NCBI GenBank assembly: GCA_049301335.1
Contig: JBAQKV010000056.1
Span: 1 to 9,477 of the forward strand
Length of the DNA: 9,477 nt
Direction of reading: 5' to 3'
Source of the DNA: JANJWP01 sp049301335
Lineage (GTDB): Bacteria > Patescibacteriota > Gracilibacteria > BD1-5 > UBA2023
A program made the translations under genes and the position numbers. Within the stretch, counting starts at the first letter, position 1; the number at the start of each line of letters is the position of its first letter. A model generated the notes under the pieces. That model had not been told where the DNA came from, searched no databases, and saw nothing but the letters and a program-made list of their open reading frames with translations. Positions 1 to 7,169 of this stretch are shown in pieces.

Positions 1-2428
1 TCTCGAAAAGCGCCACCGCCGACGAGGCGGCGATAAGGAAAGCGAAGAGTACCGCCACCGCTTTCAATCCTGCGGCGAGCGAGAATTTCAAAAACGAAAC
101 CGAGGCGATTCATCCCCAAACCGCGGGGAATGCTACCACGGCGGCCGCGAGGAATGCGGACGCGACGTAGAAAACGAGCGTATGGAGGGATTGTCGCCTG
201 AGGAATTTCTTGGTCGCCCCGATGGCACGGTAGGTTTTTTCGCGCGCGTTTCGAAATCCCTTGAGCGACGAAAGCGCGGCGATTCCAACGGTGACGGAGA
301 GGAGGGCGATCGCGGCGAGAAACGCCCAAACGGCTGGGAGAATCCTGCCCGCTGCGGAACGTACGATTCCGACCGCTTCGCGCACGTCGACGAACGAAAC
401 GTACGATCCCGAAACCTTCAGCGTTTCGGATTTGAAAACCTCCGTATCGGAAACCGAAGCGGCGACGAAATACGAAGGCGGGACCTTTGAGAACTCGCCA
501 GGCGCGACGCTGAAATAGAAGAACGGACGGATTCCTTCGCGATCGCTCGATCGGACGTTCACGGCCTTCAGGTCGAATTCGCGTCCCATGACCGAAAAAG
601 TGACCGCATCCCCCACCCCGATTCCGAGACTTTTGGAAAACTCGTCGTCGAGCGAGACTTCACCGATTTTTACGGCGCGGTTTTCCCCTTGGATCACGGC
701 GTTCGGGAGTTCTGAGGACGTAATATTGAACTCGCGGGAAAATTCGCGGGAAGGTTCGCCGTTCAGATGCTCGGTAAGCGTTCGTCCGTTGATTCTCGAA
801 ATCCTGGCGCGGATGATCGAATACGATTCCGACTTGGGGAATTCTTTCCGTACCGCCGCAGCGTCGGATTCTTTCAGATTTATGGCGAAAACGTCGTATC
901 CCGACGAAGACAACCGCTGGAGTTCGCTCGAAAAATGGAACGCGAGCGAAGAGAACGAAGCGAGAAGGACGGCCGGAACGAGAAACGCCGCGACCACCGG
1001 AAACGCGGGACTCCCCGGGGAAACGGCGAGACGGACGGCGTCGGTGAATGCGAAATCCTTCGTTTTTACCGACGAGAAGGCGCGGGCGACGAACCGGATC
1101 GACGCATACGCCAGAAGCAGCACGACCGCCACGGCCAAAATGACGGACGCGGATTTTTTCAACGCGTCGACGACGGAAAGCCCCGATACGAGGAAGAGGA
1201 AAAGAAACGAGGCCGAAAGCGTCGCCACGAAAGCTCCGACCGCGTCGCGAACGCCCGGAAGCGAAATTTTGGGCTCGCCCAATCCGGAAAGCGGCGGAGT
1301 TGAGAAAACCGATACGATGCCGGGGATCGCCGCGGGCAGGACGACGAAAGGAAACGTCGCGAAAAGACGGAGGATTTCCCTCCATCAGACGTTCGGAACG
1401 CCGAATGACGCGGGAATCGGAGCGAAACGGAGACCGGCGGAAGAAACCGCGACCGCACAGAGCGCCGCGAGAACCGCCGCAATCAGGAAGAACGTCACGA
1501 AAGCCATGGAAACCGAAAACCGCGAAGCTCCGAGTATCCGCAGAACCGAGAAGTATTTCCTATTCGAAATCCAGACGGCTTTCGAGAAAAAGAACGCCGC
1601 GGTGCCGGCAAGGAAGAATACGACCGCGATGGCCTCGGAAACGTAGGCGGTCACATCGTCGACGATCCGTGCCGCGCCGCCGGCTCCTCAACGGAAACTC
1701 CGGACGCGGACTCCGGAAAGCCGGAGGTCATTTTTCAACGCCGCGGAAAGGGCGTCCGCGGTTTTTTCGTCCTTCGTCTTGGCTATCATCGAAAAATCGG
1801 CGCGGGAGAGGGTCCTGATTTCGGGAACCGCCATGGCGGCGGCGTACGAGACGAGCACGGTGCCGTTGTCTTCACCGAAAGAAAATCCCGATTCCGGGGA
1901 TTTCGTCACGACGCCTTCGGTTGCGAGGCCGTTTCCGAAAAACGGAATCGCCCCTCCGGAAGCGAAGCGTCCGATGAAAGCCGAATCCGCGAGGAATCCG
2001 TTATCGGACGGCATTCCTTCGGCGGTCGCCGGCAACGGCGCGGAGTCCTTCGTGCCTACGGGAAGGAATTGGAAATCCCCATAATAGGGATATCCGGGTT
2101 CGACGCCTACGAACTTCAAGAGCGCGGTTTTTCCCTGTTTGTCGAAAAGCGTGGACGAAAAGGATATCTTTCGGGAACATTCGGCGGAAAATCCTTTGCA
2201 GATTTCGAAAACGGCGGATTCCTGATTTTGCGTGAACGGAGCGTTCGAAGCAACCGTCACGTCGGCGCCGAGCGCCGGTCGCGCTTCGAGTTCCACCTCC
2301 GAAACTACCGCCTTCGAGAGCGAATCGACGATGAGAAAAACCGAAAAAGCTATGAAAAAAGCGAAGAACGCAGCGAAAAATTCACGCTTGGACGCACGGA
2401 ATGCCGTATGGGCGAATGAGAGGAACAT
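1..2428 (-). CDS. YbbP/FtsX-type ABC transporter permease, 3' end off the window (UGA read as Gly)
   Basis: This is a large inner-membrane permease of the FtsX/MacB superfamily. At 809 or more codons with about ten predicted membrane segments it resembles the YbbP (COG3127) group. Residues 15-38 form a first membrane helix, then comes an extracytoplasmic domain beginning EARPALGADVTVAS, a typical YbbP-like opening. Helices follow near 260-282, 306-330, 352-375, 398-420, 427-447 and 473-497, then a second extracytoplasmic domain (about 500-690) and helices near 695-720, 748-772 and 785-809. The cytoplasmic-loop signatures VLRILGASR and YRAIGATKK mark the two FtsX repeats. Three in-frame TGA codons (1688-1690, 1385-1387, 110-112; residues 247, 348, 773) split it under the standard code, but all pieces share one frame with no other stop. 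ATG at 2428 is chosen because the membrane helix follows at once; no Shine-Dalgarno is visible. Family members work with a LolD/YbbA-like ATPase, which is not in this window. Substrate unknown. Confidence 0.85.
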
Positions 2429-2455
2429 ATTCTCGGGATGCGGACGTAAGCGGAC

Positions 2456-2483
2456 ATAGTACTCCGAAGAACCAACCGCGCAA
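2456..2483 (-). promoter_or_regulatory. Candidate promoter for the permease gene
   Basis: On the minus strand a TACTAT hexamer (2456-2461) lies 16 bases downstream of TTGCGC (2478-2483). This would put the transcript start about 20 bases before the permease ATG. Both hexamers match the sigma-70 consensus only partly, so this is a weak call based on spacing and position. Confidence 0.3.
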
Positions 2484-2513
2484 ATATGGAAAAGTTTCCG
2501 ACGTTCCAGGGGC

Positions 2514-2541
2514 TCGACAAAGAATTAACATCTGATAAACT
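2514..2541 (+). promoter_or_regulatory. Candidate promoter for the S74 surface-protein gene
   Basis: TCGACA (2514-2519, five of six bases of TTGACA) precedes TAAACT (2536-2541) by 16 bases, about 40 bases before the ATG at 2584. An alternative pair is TTAACA (2525-2530) and TAATCC (2549-2554) with an 18-base spacer. The 155-base region between the divergent genes must hold promoters for both, but the exact choice is uncertain. Confidence 0.3.
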
Positions 2542-2583
2542 GCGCGCGTAATCCGTTTTTCGGAAGCCATAACAGACCAATTT

Positions 2584-3423
2584 ATGAACCGATTCAAATC
2601 CCCCGTCATTTGGGCGACCGCGTTCTTCGGAACGCTCTGAGCTTTCTCGATCGGATATTCCGCGTTCGTCACGAATTTTCCGGCGACCGCGGTAAGCGGC
2701 TCGGGAGTCTCGGCTACGGAGTGGAACAAGATTTCCCCTGCCCTGCAGGCGCTCGATAACGGCTTGTCGAATTTCTCGTTCGCTGGCGGAAACGTCGGGA
2801 TATGAGCGGCGGCGCCGGATCATAAACTCCAAGTTTCCGGAGACGTTCGGCTCGATACCGGATACAAACTCCGGTTTTGAGCGATAGCGGAGAATTCGGA
2901 CGACGCATACGTAAAAAGAGTGAATCCGGTAGCCGATCAAACCGACATCCGCCTCTACGTCCACGACAACAACGACGATAACGACCGCTTTTCCATATGG
3001 GGAAACTCTTGCGGAGGATGAGCCTGCAGCGTGGAATCCGCAGCTTCCGTACGCCATTGGTTCGGCACTTCCGGCAACGCTTGGCATGCCGGTGCCGTAA
3101 ACGCGACCGCATTCAACGTCACCTCCGACGAACGGCTCAAGAAAAATATCGAAACCTTTCCGAACGCCCTCGAGACGGTTTCCGGACTCCGAGGCGTCAC
3201 GTTCGAATGGAAAGACCCGCTCAAATGAAGCGGAACCCAAGTCGGGTTCATCGCCCAAGAAGTCGAAAAACAGGTTCCCGCCCTCGTGAGAACCGGTGCA
3301 GACGGATATAAATCCGTCCAGTACGCCAACGTCACCGCCGTGCTCGTGGAAGCGGTAAAGGACTTGAAGAAAGAAAACCAGGAATTGAAATCCAGAATCG
3401 AGAACCTCGAAGCGAACCGATAA
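2584..3423 (+). CDS. Secreted or anchored surface protein with C-terminal peptidase S74 (intramolecular chaperone) domain, five UGA-Gly codons
   Basis: The 279-residue product is intact only if TGA is Gly at residues 19, 74, 99, 146 and 215 (bases 2638, 2803, 2878, 3019, 3226). Residues 8-30 form a signal peptide or membrane anchor. A short repeat-like segment follows (LSNFSFAGGNVGI-[UGA]-A, about 60-90), as at the neck of phage-fibre-like proteins, then a Cys-containing middle region (NSCGG-[UGA]-AC). From residue about 180 the sequence TSDERLKKNI opens a peptidase S74 domain. In that family the Ser and Lys of SDxRLK (here S181 and K186) support self-cleavage just before the Ser, and the domain assists trimer folding. 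GTQVGFIAQEVEK and a C-terminal coiled coil (about 257-277) complete it. Role inferred: a trimeric fibre or adhesin on the cell surface. Stop is TAA. The zinc-finger gene starts 18 bases later, so the two are probably co-transcribed. No Shine-Dalgarno is seen. Confidence 0.88.
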
Positions 3424-3441
3424 CCGAAATCCAAAACCCCC

Positions 3442-4026
3442 ATGTCCACCGTTTGTCCGGCTTGCCACAACGTCGAAATGCGCACCGTTTCCAGCGGAGC
3501 CACCCAATACGAAACCTGCGATTCGTGCGGAGGCGCGTTCTTCGATTTCCAAGAACTTGCCGCCGAAGCCAAATCGGCACCCGATACGGCCCCCTTTGTC
3601 GAAAAAGTCTATCGCGGCGACGATCTTCCCGACCGACTTCCTACGGACGCTCGGCCATGTTCCCGTTGCGGAACCCAAATGTCGGAACGCGAGTACTCGT
3701 ACGATTCCTGAATCCACGTGGACATGTGTCCCGAATGTTTTTCGGTCTTTTTGAATACGAAAGAACTCGAAGAAATCCAAAAATACCTTTCGACCTACGA
3801 ACGATCCGAAGAATCGGAAGCCGTGAAAGCGAAAATACCGGCGGCCATAGCGACCGCGCAGGCGAGCATGATGGCACGGGTCCACGAAGCGCAGGTACGT
3901 GATGAGAAGGAATACGCCGAAGCGGTGAAAGACGATTGGATTCCCGATTTCCTCCAAACCGGACTGCGCAACCGCATTCTCGACGCGTTCGACATGAACG
4001 TCGAAGACCAGATCGTCGACGACTAA
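3442..4026 (+). CDS. Double zf-TFIIB zinc-finger protein (UGA read as Gly)
   Basis: The 194-residue cytoplasmic protein carries two zf-TFIIB-type zinc fingers. Finger 1 uses C5, C8, C26 and C29 (CPAC...CDSCGGAFFD) followed by QEL. Finger 2 uses C73, C76, C96 and C99 (CSRCGTQM...CPECFSVFL) followed by KELEE. The in-frame TGA at 3709-3711 (residue 90) falls inside finger 2, at a turn before HVDMC where the family usually has Gly, and both halves lie in one frame. Under the standard code the protein would lose two of four zinc ligands in finger 2. Residues 105-194 are charged and probably helical, with no domain I recognise. zf-TFIIB proteins are widespread and poorly characterised; nucleic-acid or protein binding is plausible. 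The gene follows the S74 gene by 18 bases and ends (TAA) just before a strong terminator. No Shine-Dalgarno is visible before the ATG. Confidence 0.88.
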
Positions 4027-4030
4027 CGAA

Positions 4031-4063
4031 AAAAATCCCGCCCCTCATCGGGGCGGGATTTTT
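4031..4063. terminator. Bidirectional intrinsic terminator between the zinc-finger gene and glyS
   Basis: A perfect 14-bp inverted repeat (4031-4044 with 4050-4063) encloses a TCATC loop. The core is ATCCCGCCCC paired with GGGGCGGGAT, flanked by A-rich and T-rich arms, so it can terminate in both directions. It sits in the 47-base gap between the convergent zinc-finger gene and glyS. Confidence 0.93.
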
Positions 4064-4073
4064 CGTAGTGCGA

Positions 4074-5504
4074 TTAGCAACCCTTCTTGCGGAAGTACTC
4101 GACGAGGTCGGAAATCTTCACGGTTTCTTGAAGTCCGGTGTCGCGGTCACGGACGGTCACCTGGCCGGCTTCGTAATTTTCCGGGTCGACGCAGATGGCG
4201 AACGGGATGCCCGATTCGTCGGCGCGGTAGTAGCGCTTGCCGATGGCGCCGGCTTCGTCGTATTCGCAGGCGAAGTGTTCGGCGAGGAGCGCGTACACGC
4301 CCTTGGCTTCTTCGGAGAGCTTCTTCACGAGCGGGAGGATGGCCACCTTGACCGGAGCGATCGCCGGAGCGAAACGCATAACCACGCGCTTGCCTTCGCC
4401 GGCCTCGACTTCGTCGTAGGCGTTGGCGAGGGTCGCGAGGAAGAGGCGAGTCAAACCGACGGACGGTTCGATGACGTAGGGCACGTACTTGGTGTTGGTA
4501 TACGGGTCGAAGTACGCGAGGTCGGTCTTGGACTCCTTCATGTGGGCGTTCAAGTCGAAGTCGGTACGGTCGGCGATACCCCAGAGTTCGCCCCAGCCGA
4601 ACGGGAACTTGAATTCGATGTCGGTGGTAGCGGCGCTGTAGTGCGAGAGTTCTTCGGCGGTATGGTCGCGGAAACGGAGCGAGTCGGCCTTGATGCCGAT
4701 GGTATCGGTAAGAAACGACCAGCACGCGTTCTTCCAAAGGCCGTGCCATTCGAGGTGCTTGCCCGGAGCTACGGATTCCGGTTCGCAGAAGAATTCGATT
4801 TCCATCTGTTCGAATTCGCGGGTGCGGAAGATGAAGTTGCCCGGAGTGATTTCGTTGCGGAACGCCTTACCTACCTGAGCCACGCCGAACGGGACCTTCT
4901 TGCGGGAAGTGCGGGCGACGTTGGCGAAGTTCACGAAGATTCCCTGGGCGGTTTCCGGACGGAGGTAGACCATCGAGGTCGAGTCGTCGGTGACGCCCTG
5001 GAACGTCTTGAACATGAGGTTGAAGTTGCGGATTTCGGTCCAGTCCTTCTTTCCGCAGTTCGGGCACTTGATCTGCTTCATCATAAGCTCCAAGATGAGG
5101 GCGTTCTTGTCCTCCTTGGCGAAACGTTCGCCGAATACGCGCTTGAAGTAGACGTTGAGTTCGGCTTCGTCGGCGTTGTCCGGATTGGTTTCGGAAGATT
5201 CGATGAGCTTGTCCGCGCGGTGGCGGGTCTTGCAGGCCTTGCAGTCGGTGAGCGGGTCCGAGAATCCGCCTACGTGGCCGGAAGCCACCCAGACGTTCGG
5301 GTTCATGAGAATCGCCGCGTCGAGAAGGACCATGTCGGTACGCTTCTGTACGAAATTCTTGATCCAAGCGTTCTTGATGTTTTCCTTGAGCTGGGAACCG
5401 AGCGGTCCGTAGTCCCAAGAATTCGCGAGGCCGCCGTAGATTTCGGAGCCCTGATATACGAAGCCGCGCGCTTTCGCGAGCTCCACGAGGTCTTTCATTT
5501 CCAT
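4074..5504 (-). CDS. glyS: Glycine--tRNA ligase, dimeric single-chain type
   Basis: Cytoplasmic enzyme that charges tRNA-Gly with glycine using ATP; in this organism it presumably also charges a tRNA-Gly that reads UGA. The 476-residue product is a full-length class II synthetase of the homodimeric (glyQS) type. SEIYGGLANSWDYGPLG near residues 20-36 is diagnostic. Cys pairs near 87-90 (CKAC) and 146-149 (CPNC) probably hold zinc in the insertion domain. Motif 2 (FRNEITPGNF...FRTREFEQMEIEFF) lies near 213-238, motif 3 (VIEPSVGLTRLFLA) near 341-354, and an HGTP-type anticodon-binding domain from about 375. ATG at 5504 starts MEMKDLVELAKARGFV as expected; MKDLV at 5498 is an alternative, and the open frame to 5699 crosses the riboswitch and is not used. 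Stop is TAA. It contains no UGA codon. The gene is preceded by a T-box leader; no Shine-Dalgarno is evident. Confidence 0.97.
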   Translation of the reverse strand: MEMKDLVELAKARGFVYQGSEIYGGLANSWDYGPLGSQLKENIKNAWIKNFVQKRTDMVLLDAAILMNPNVWVASGHVGGFSDPLTDCKACKTRHRADKLIESSETNPDNADEAELNVYFKRVFGERFAKEDKNALILELMMKQIKCPNCGKKDWTEIRNFNLMFKTFQGVTDDSTSMVYLRPETAQGIFVNFANVARTSRKKVPFGVAQVGKAFRNEITPGNFIFRTREFEQMEIEFFCEPESVAPGKHLEWHGLWKNACWSFLTDTIGIKADSLRFRDHTAEELSHYSAATTDIEFKFPFGWGELWGIADRTDFDLNAHMKESKTDLAYFDPYTNTKYVPYVIEPSVGLTRLFLATLANAYDEVEAGEGKRVVMRFAPAIAPVKVAILPLVKKLSEEAKGVYALLAEHFACEYDEAGAIGKRYYRADESGIPFAICVDPENYEAGQVTVRDRDTGLQETVKISDLVEYFRKKGC

Positions 5505-5565
5505 AAAAGAAGAAAGTGAGAGGATAATAAAATCCGCCCGGTCGACCGTGCGGAGCGTCTTTTCC

Positions 5566-5740
5566 AAAGAAAGAAAAGAGGCTCGCGCATTGATCGCACG
5601 AGCCTCGGGGCTCCGTTCGAATAACGGAGCGGTTCCACCCGAGTTCCGGATACAGTTCCGGCTCTCTCGGTTCAACGCGCCTTCCGCGCCGGGTGCCAAT
5701 CCGGGCGTTTTTACGAAGGGCGTATCGCCTTACGCGGAAT
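5566..5740 (-). promoter_or_regulatory. Glycine T-box riboswitch leader of glyS
   Basis: The glyS leader folds as a T-box, an RNA element that senses uncharged tRNA and permits transcription when charging falls. In transcript order: TTCCGCG (5739-5733) pairs perfectly with CGCGGAA (5688-5682) as the base of a Stem I-like domain. Inside are GGCG (5729-5726) paired with CGCC (5707-5704), and a loop ATTGGCA holding a GGC glycine codon (5697-5695), the best specifier candidate. Stem III is CCGGA (5661-5657) with TCCGG (5650-5646). The antiterminator has helix A1 CTCGGG/CCCGAG (5643-5638 with 5609-5604), the 7-base bulge TGGAACC (5637-5631), and helix A2 GCTCCGTT/AACGGAGC (5630-5623 with 5617-5610). 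The bulge TGGA pairs with a tRNA end UCCA, so discriminator U73, as in bacterial tRNA-Gly. Stem I is shorter than the classic form and the specifier assignment is tentative; the antiterminator is strong. Confidence 0.87.
5574..5606 (-). terminator. T-box regulatory terminator upstream of glyS
   Basis: GAGGCTCGTGC (5606-5596) pairs with GCGCGAGCCTC (5588-5578) over 11 bp with one T-G wobble and a 7-base loop, followed by TTTT and a T-rich run. Its first three bases, GAG (5606-5604), are also the end of antiterminator helix A1, so the two structures exclude each other. It is also the only clear terminator after the upstream lectin-like gene on the same strand. Confidence 0.9.
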
Positions 5741-5768
5741 AAAATAGCCGATACAGTGGAAAAATCAA
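5741..5768 (-). promoter_or_regulatory. Promoter of the glyS T-box transcript
   Basis: On the minus strand, TTGATT (5763-5768) and TATTTT (5741-5746) are spaced by 16 bases. The predicted start at about 5735 coincides with the first bases of the Stem I helix, which supports the call. The -35 hexamer directly abuts the TAG stop of the upstream gene. Confidence 0.55.
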
Positions 5769-6377
5769 CTAGTTTCCGCCGATGACCCGGTCAGTACAAC
5801 ACCGGTATCCGTACGCCGCGGCGGTGTTGTTGTAATCCCAACTCGTATGGTTGCAATCGTTATAGCCGACCACCACCGCCGCATAGTAGTAATACGAGGC
5901 TCACCACATGAGCGAATAGGTCTGGTTCGTCCAATTCCAAGCCGCCGAGCGCGTAAAGACGGACCTCCTGCACGCGCTCATCCATTCGTCAGTGGCGCAA
6001 AGGCGCTTGTTTTCCGAAAAGCACGTGTCCGAGGCCGCGTTCCAGGTGGCGGCCGTCCTTTGGGCGGTATCTATGCAGTACGGTCATCCGGAAGCCATGC
6101 CGGTCGGGCAACCCGTTCGGGCGATCGCGCCGTTCACCTCGAGTTTCGTTCCCGGCGAAGCGGTACCGATACCAACGTTTCCGCTGGAAAACGAAAAGTT
6201 CGACAAGCGGGAATTCGCGTCGTTCACGTCGTCGATGACGGCCTGCATCAACGTGGAAGTGAGCGTTTGCCCGGTGGCTGCCGAATTGCGGTCGAGCGAA
6301 GTCCAAGCCGCGTACCCTACGGTAGTGACGACGGTAGTGAGTACGAAAACGACGGCTGAAAAAACGGGCTTCTTCAT
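5769..6377 (-). CDS. Secreted Cys/Trp-rich protein with FGE/C-type-lectin-like domain, two UGA-Gly codons
   Basis: The 202-residue product has a signal peptide or anchor (MKKPVFSAVVFVLTTVVTT, residues 1-24), then a neck with LSNFSFSSGNVGIGTASP that closely matches the S74 protein encoded at 2584-3423. The C-terminal part (about 87-202) begins GCPTGM and contains YCID, then TWNAASDTC, KRLCATDEW and a final GYRCC. This pattern resembles the FGE-sulfatase/C-type-lectin fold; I see no basis for enzymatic activity, so ligand binding at the cell surface is the better guess. In-frame TGA codons at 6084-6086 and 5901-5903 (residues 98 and 159) are read as Gly; stop is TAG. Start 6377 is chosen for the signal peptide and the AGGAG at 6389-6393; ATG at 6407 is an alternative. 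At least eight Cys and a Tyr-rich stretch (YYYY) suggest a disulfide-stabilised extracellular domain. Confidence 0.8.
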
Positions 6378-6388
6378 CCTTTTGAGAA

Positions 6389-6393
6389 CTCCT
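6389..6393 (-). promoter_or_regulatory. Ribosome binding site supporting the start at 6377
   Basis: AGGAG lies 11 bases before ATG 6377 on the minus strand, and AAAGG directly abuts that ATG. It is the only plausible Shine-Dalgarno in front of any gene here, and it falls inside the reading frame if the alternative start at 6407 is used. The spacing is longer than usual. Confidence 0.4.
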
Positions 6394-6436
6394 GATTTTT
6401 CGTTCATACCCACATGATAATAAGGGATTTCACACA

Positions 6437-6463
6437 ATTATAACGAAATCGAAAGCAATGCAA
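6437..6463 (-). promoter_or_regulatory. Promoter of the lectin-like gene
   Basis: A perfect TATAAT (6437-6442 on the minus strand) follows TTGCAT (6458-6463) with a short 15-base spacer. The predicted start near 6430 leaves an untranslated leader of about 53 bases before ATG 6377. Confidence 0.6.
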
Positions 6464-6486
6464 GAAGGCGTGACTTTCGATATGAA
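6458..6486 (+). promoter_or_regulatory. Weak candidate promoter for the rdgB-like gene
   Basis: TATGAA (6481-6486) lies 17 bases after ATGCAA (6458-6463), about 36 bases before ATG 6523. The -35 site would overlap that of the divergent lectin-like gene. Consensus matches are poor (four and three of six bases), so this is only a candidate. Confidence 0.22.
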
Positions 6487-6522
6487 AACGCTACCATCCA
6501 AGCGTCATTTCTATCGGTACGC

Positions 6523-7125
6523 ATGCAAGAATTCCTCGTCTGAACCGGAAACCCCGGGAAAATCAAAATGTTCGAAAACCTGTTCGCGGGAACGGGTTTG
6601 AAACACAAGTATTTGAGCGATCTCGATTTTTCGATTCCCGACCCCGTAGAAGACGGGCATACCGTCGAGGAGAACGCCCTTATCAAGGCCCGGGCGTATT
6701 GTCTCGCCACCGGACTTCCCACCCTCTCCGACGACGCTGGCCTCGCCATTCCGGCGCTTGGCGGCGAACCGGGCGTAAAGGCCCGCCGATGGGCCGGCCA
6801 ATTGCCCGACGACGTCTCCGACGAAAACTGGCTCGAATTCGCGCTCGATAAGATCCGCCCGATTCCGGGAGACTTGGTAGAATTCCACATCCCGTTCGCG
6901 CGGTGCCTGTATTTTCCCGACGGCCGATATTTCTTCCAATCCGAGAAAATCCCCGGATTCATGGGCAAAGAACCCAGACTCCCCTACCCCAAAGGCTGGC
7001 CGCTCACGTCCATCCGCCATTTCGGCGACGGCCGGCACGAGCTCGACGTCCCGAAAGACGACCCCACGTGGGAAGGGTTTTTCTTTAAAGAGGGGCTGAT
7101 GGGGTTGTTGAAAAATCTTGGATAA
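6523..7125 (+). CDS. Divergent RdgB/HAM1-family non-canonical purine NTP pyrophosphatase (UGA read as Gly)
   Basis: HAM1/RdgB enzymes hydrolyse dITP, XTP and similar nucleotides to monophosphates, keeping them out of DNA and RNA. The 200-residue product starts MQEFLV-[UGA]-TGNPGKIKMFE: the TGA at 6541-6543 (residue 7) precedes the TGNPGK nucleotide-binding motif with its Lys at 13. Starting after the TGA, at 6568, would remove this motif, so ATG 6523 is preferred. HTVEENALIKA (metal-site Glu residues about 49-50), LSDDAGLAIPALGGEPGV (Asp 70-71) and the following ARRWAG match the family. The C-terminal third is unusual: the common FGYDPIF and SHRG segments are not recognisable, replaced by FMGKEPRLPYPKGWP and a Trp/Phe-rich end. 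Substrate preference may therefore differ. Stop is TAA, directly before a terminator; the gene faces away from the lectin-like gene and is probably transcribed alone. Confidence 0.82.
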
Positions 7126-7128
7126 TTT

Positions 7129-7157
7129 AAAATCCCGTCCTCATCGGACGGGATTTT
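7129..7157. terminator. Bidirectional intrinsic terminator between the rdgB-like gene and tyrS
   Basis: AAAATCCCGTCC (7129-7140) pairs perfectly with GGACGGGATTTTT (7146-7157 in the stem, T-run to 7159) around the loop TCATC. It lies between two convergent genes and has the same loop and nearly the same stem as the terminator at 4031-4063. Confidence 0.93.
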
Positions 7158-7169
7158 TTAGAATCCGGA

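Noticed and set aside
1..2428. Three separate small membrane proteins, or a decayed permease pseudogene.
   Set aside because: The pieces lie in one frame, the only interruptions are TGA, and together they give a normal-length two-repeat FtsX/YbbP permease. The same pattern recurs in six other genes.
2584..3423. Prophage tail-fibre gene marking a phage insertion.
   Set aside because: No other phage gene, integrase or attachment site is visible, and the protein has its own signal/anchor segment and shares a neck module with another chromosomal surface protein.
2350..3957. Long minus-strand open frame across the S74 and zinc-finger genes.
   Set aside because: The low-complexity Gly/Arg/Phe product matches nothing, while the plus strand encodes clear S74 and zf-TFIIB motifs.
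3936..5519. Long plus-strand open frame opposite glyS.
   Set aside because: It is an antisense shadow of a GC-rich synthetase gene and shows no recognisable protein family; the same holds for the plus-strand frames opposite tyrS and dsbA.
5672..5674. UGA triplet in the glyS leader as the T-box specifier.
   Set aside because: It lies in the linker after the Stem I helix rather than in a loop within it; GGC at 5695-5697 is better placed.
5505..5699. N-terminal extension of GlyRS from an in-frame start at 5699.
   Set aside because: The added residues do not resemble GlyRS, the region folds as a T-box with a terminator, and MEMKDLVELAKARGFV at 5504 is a typical beginning.
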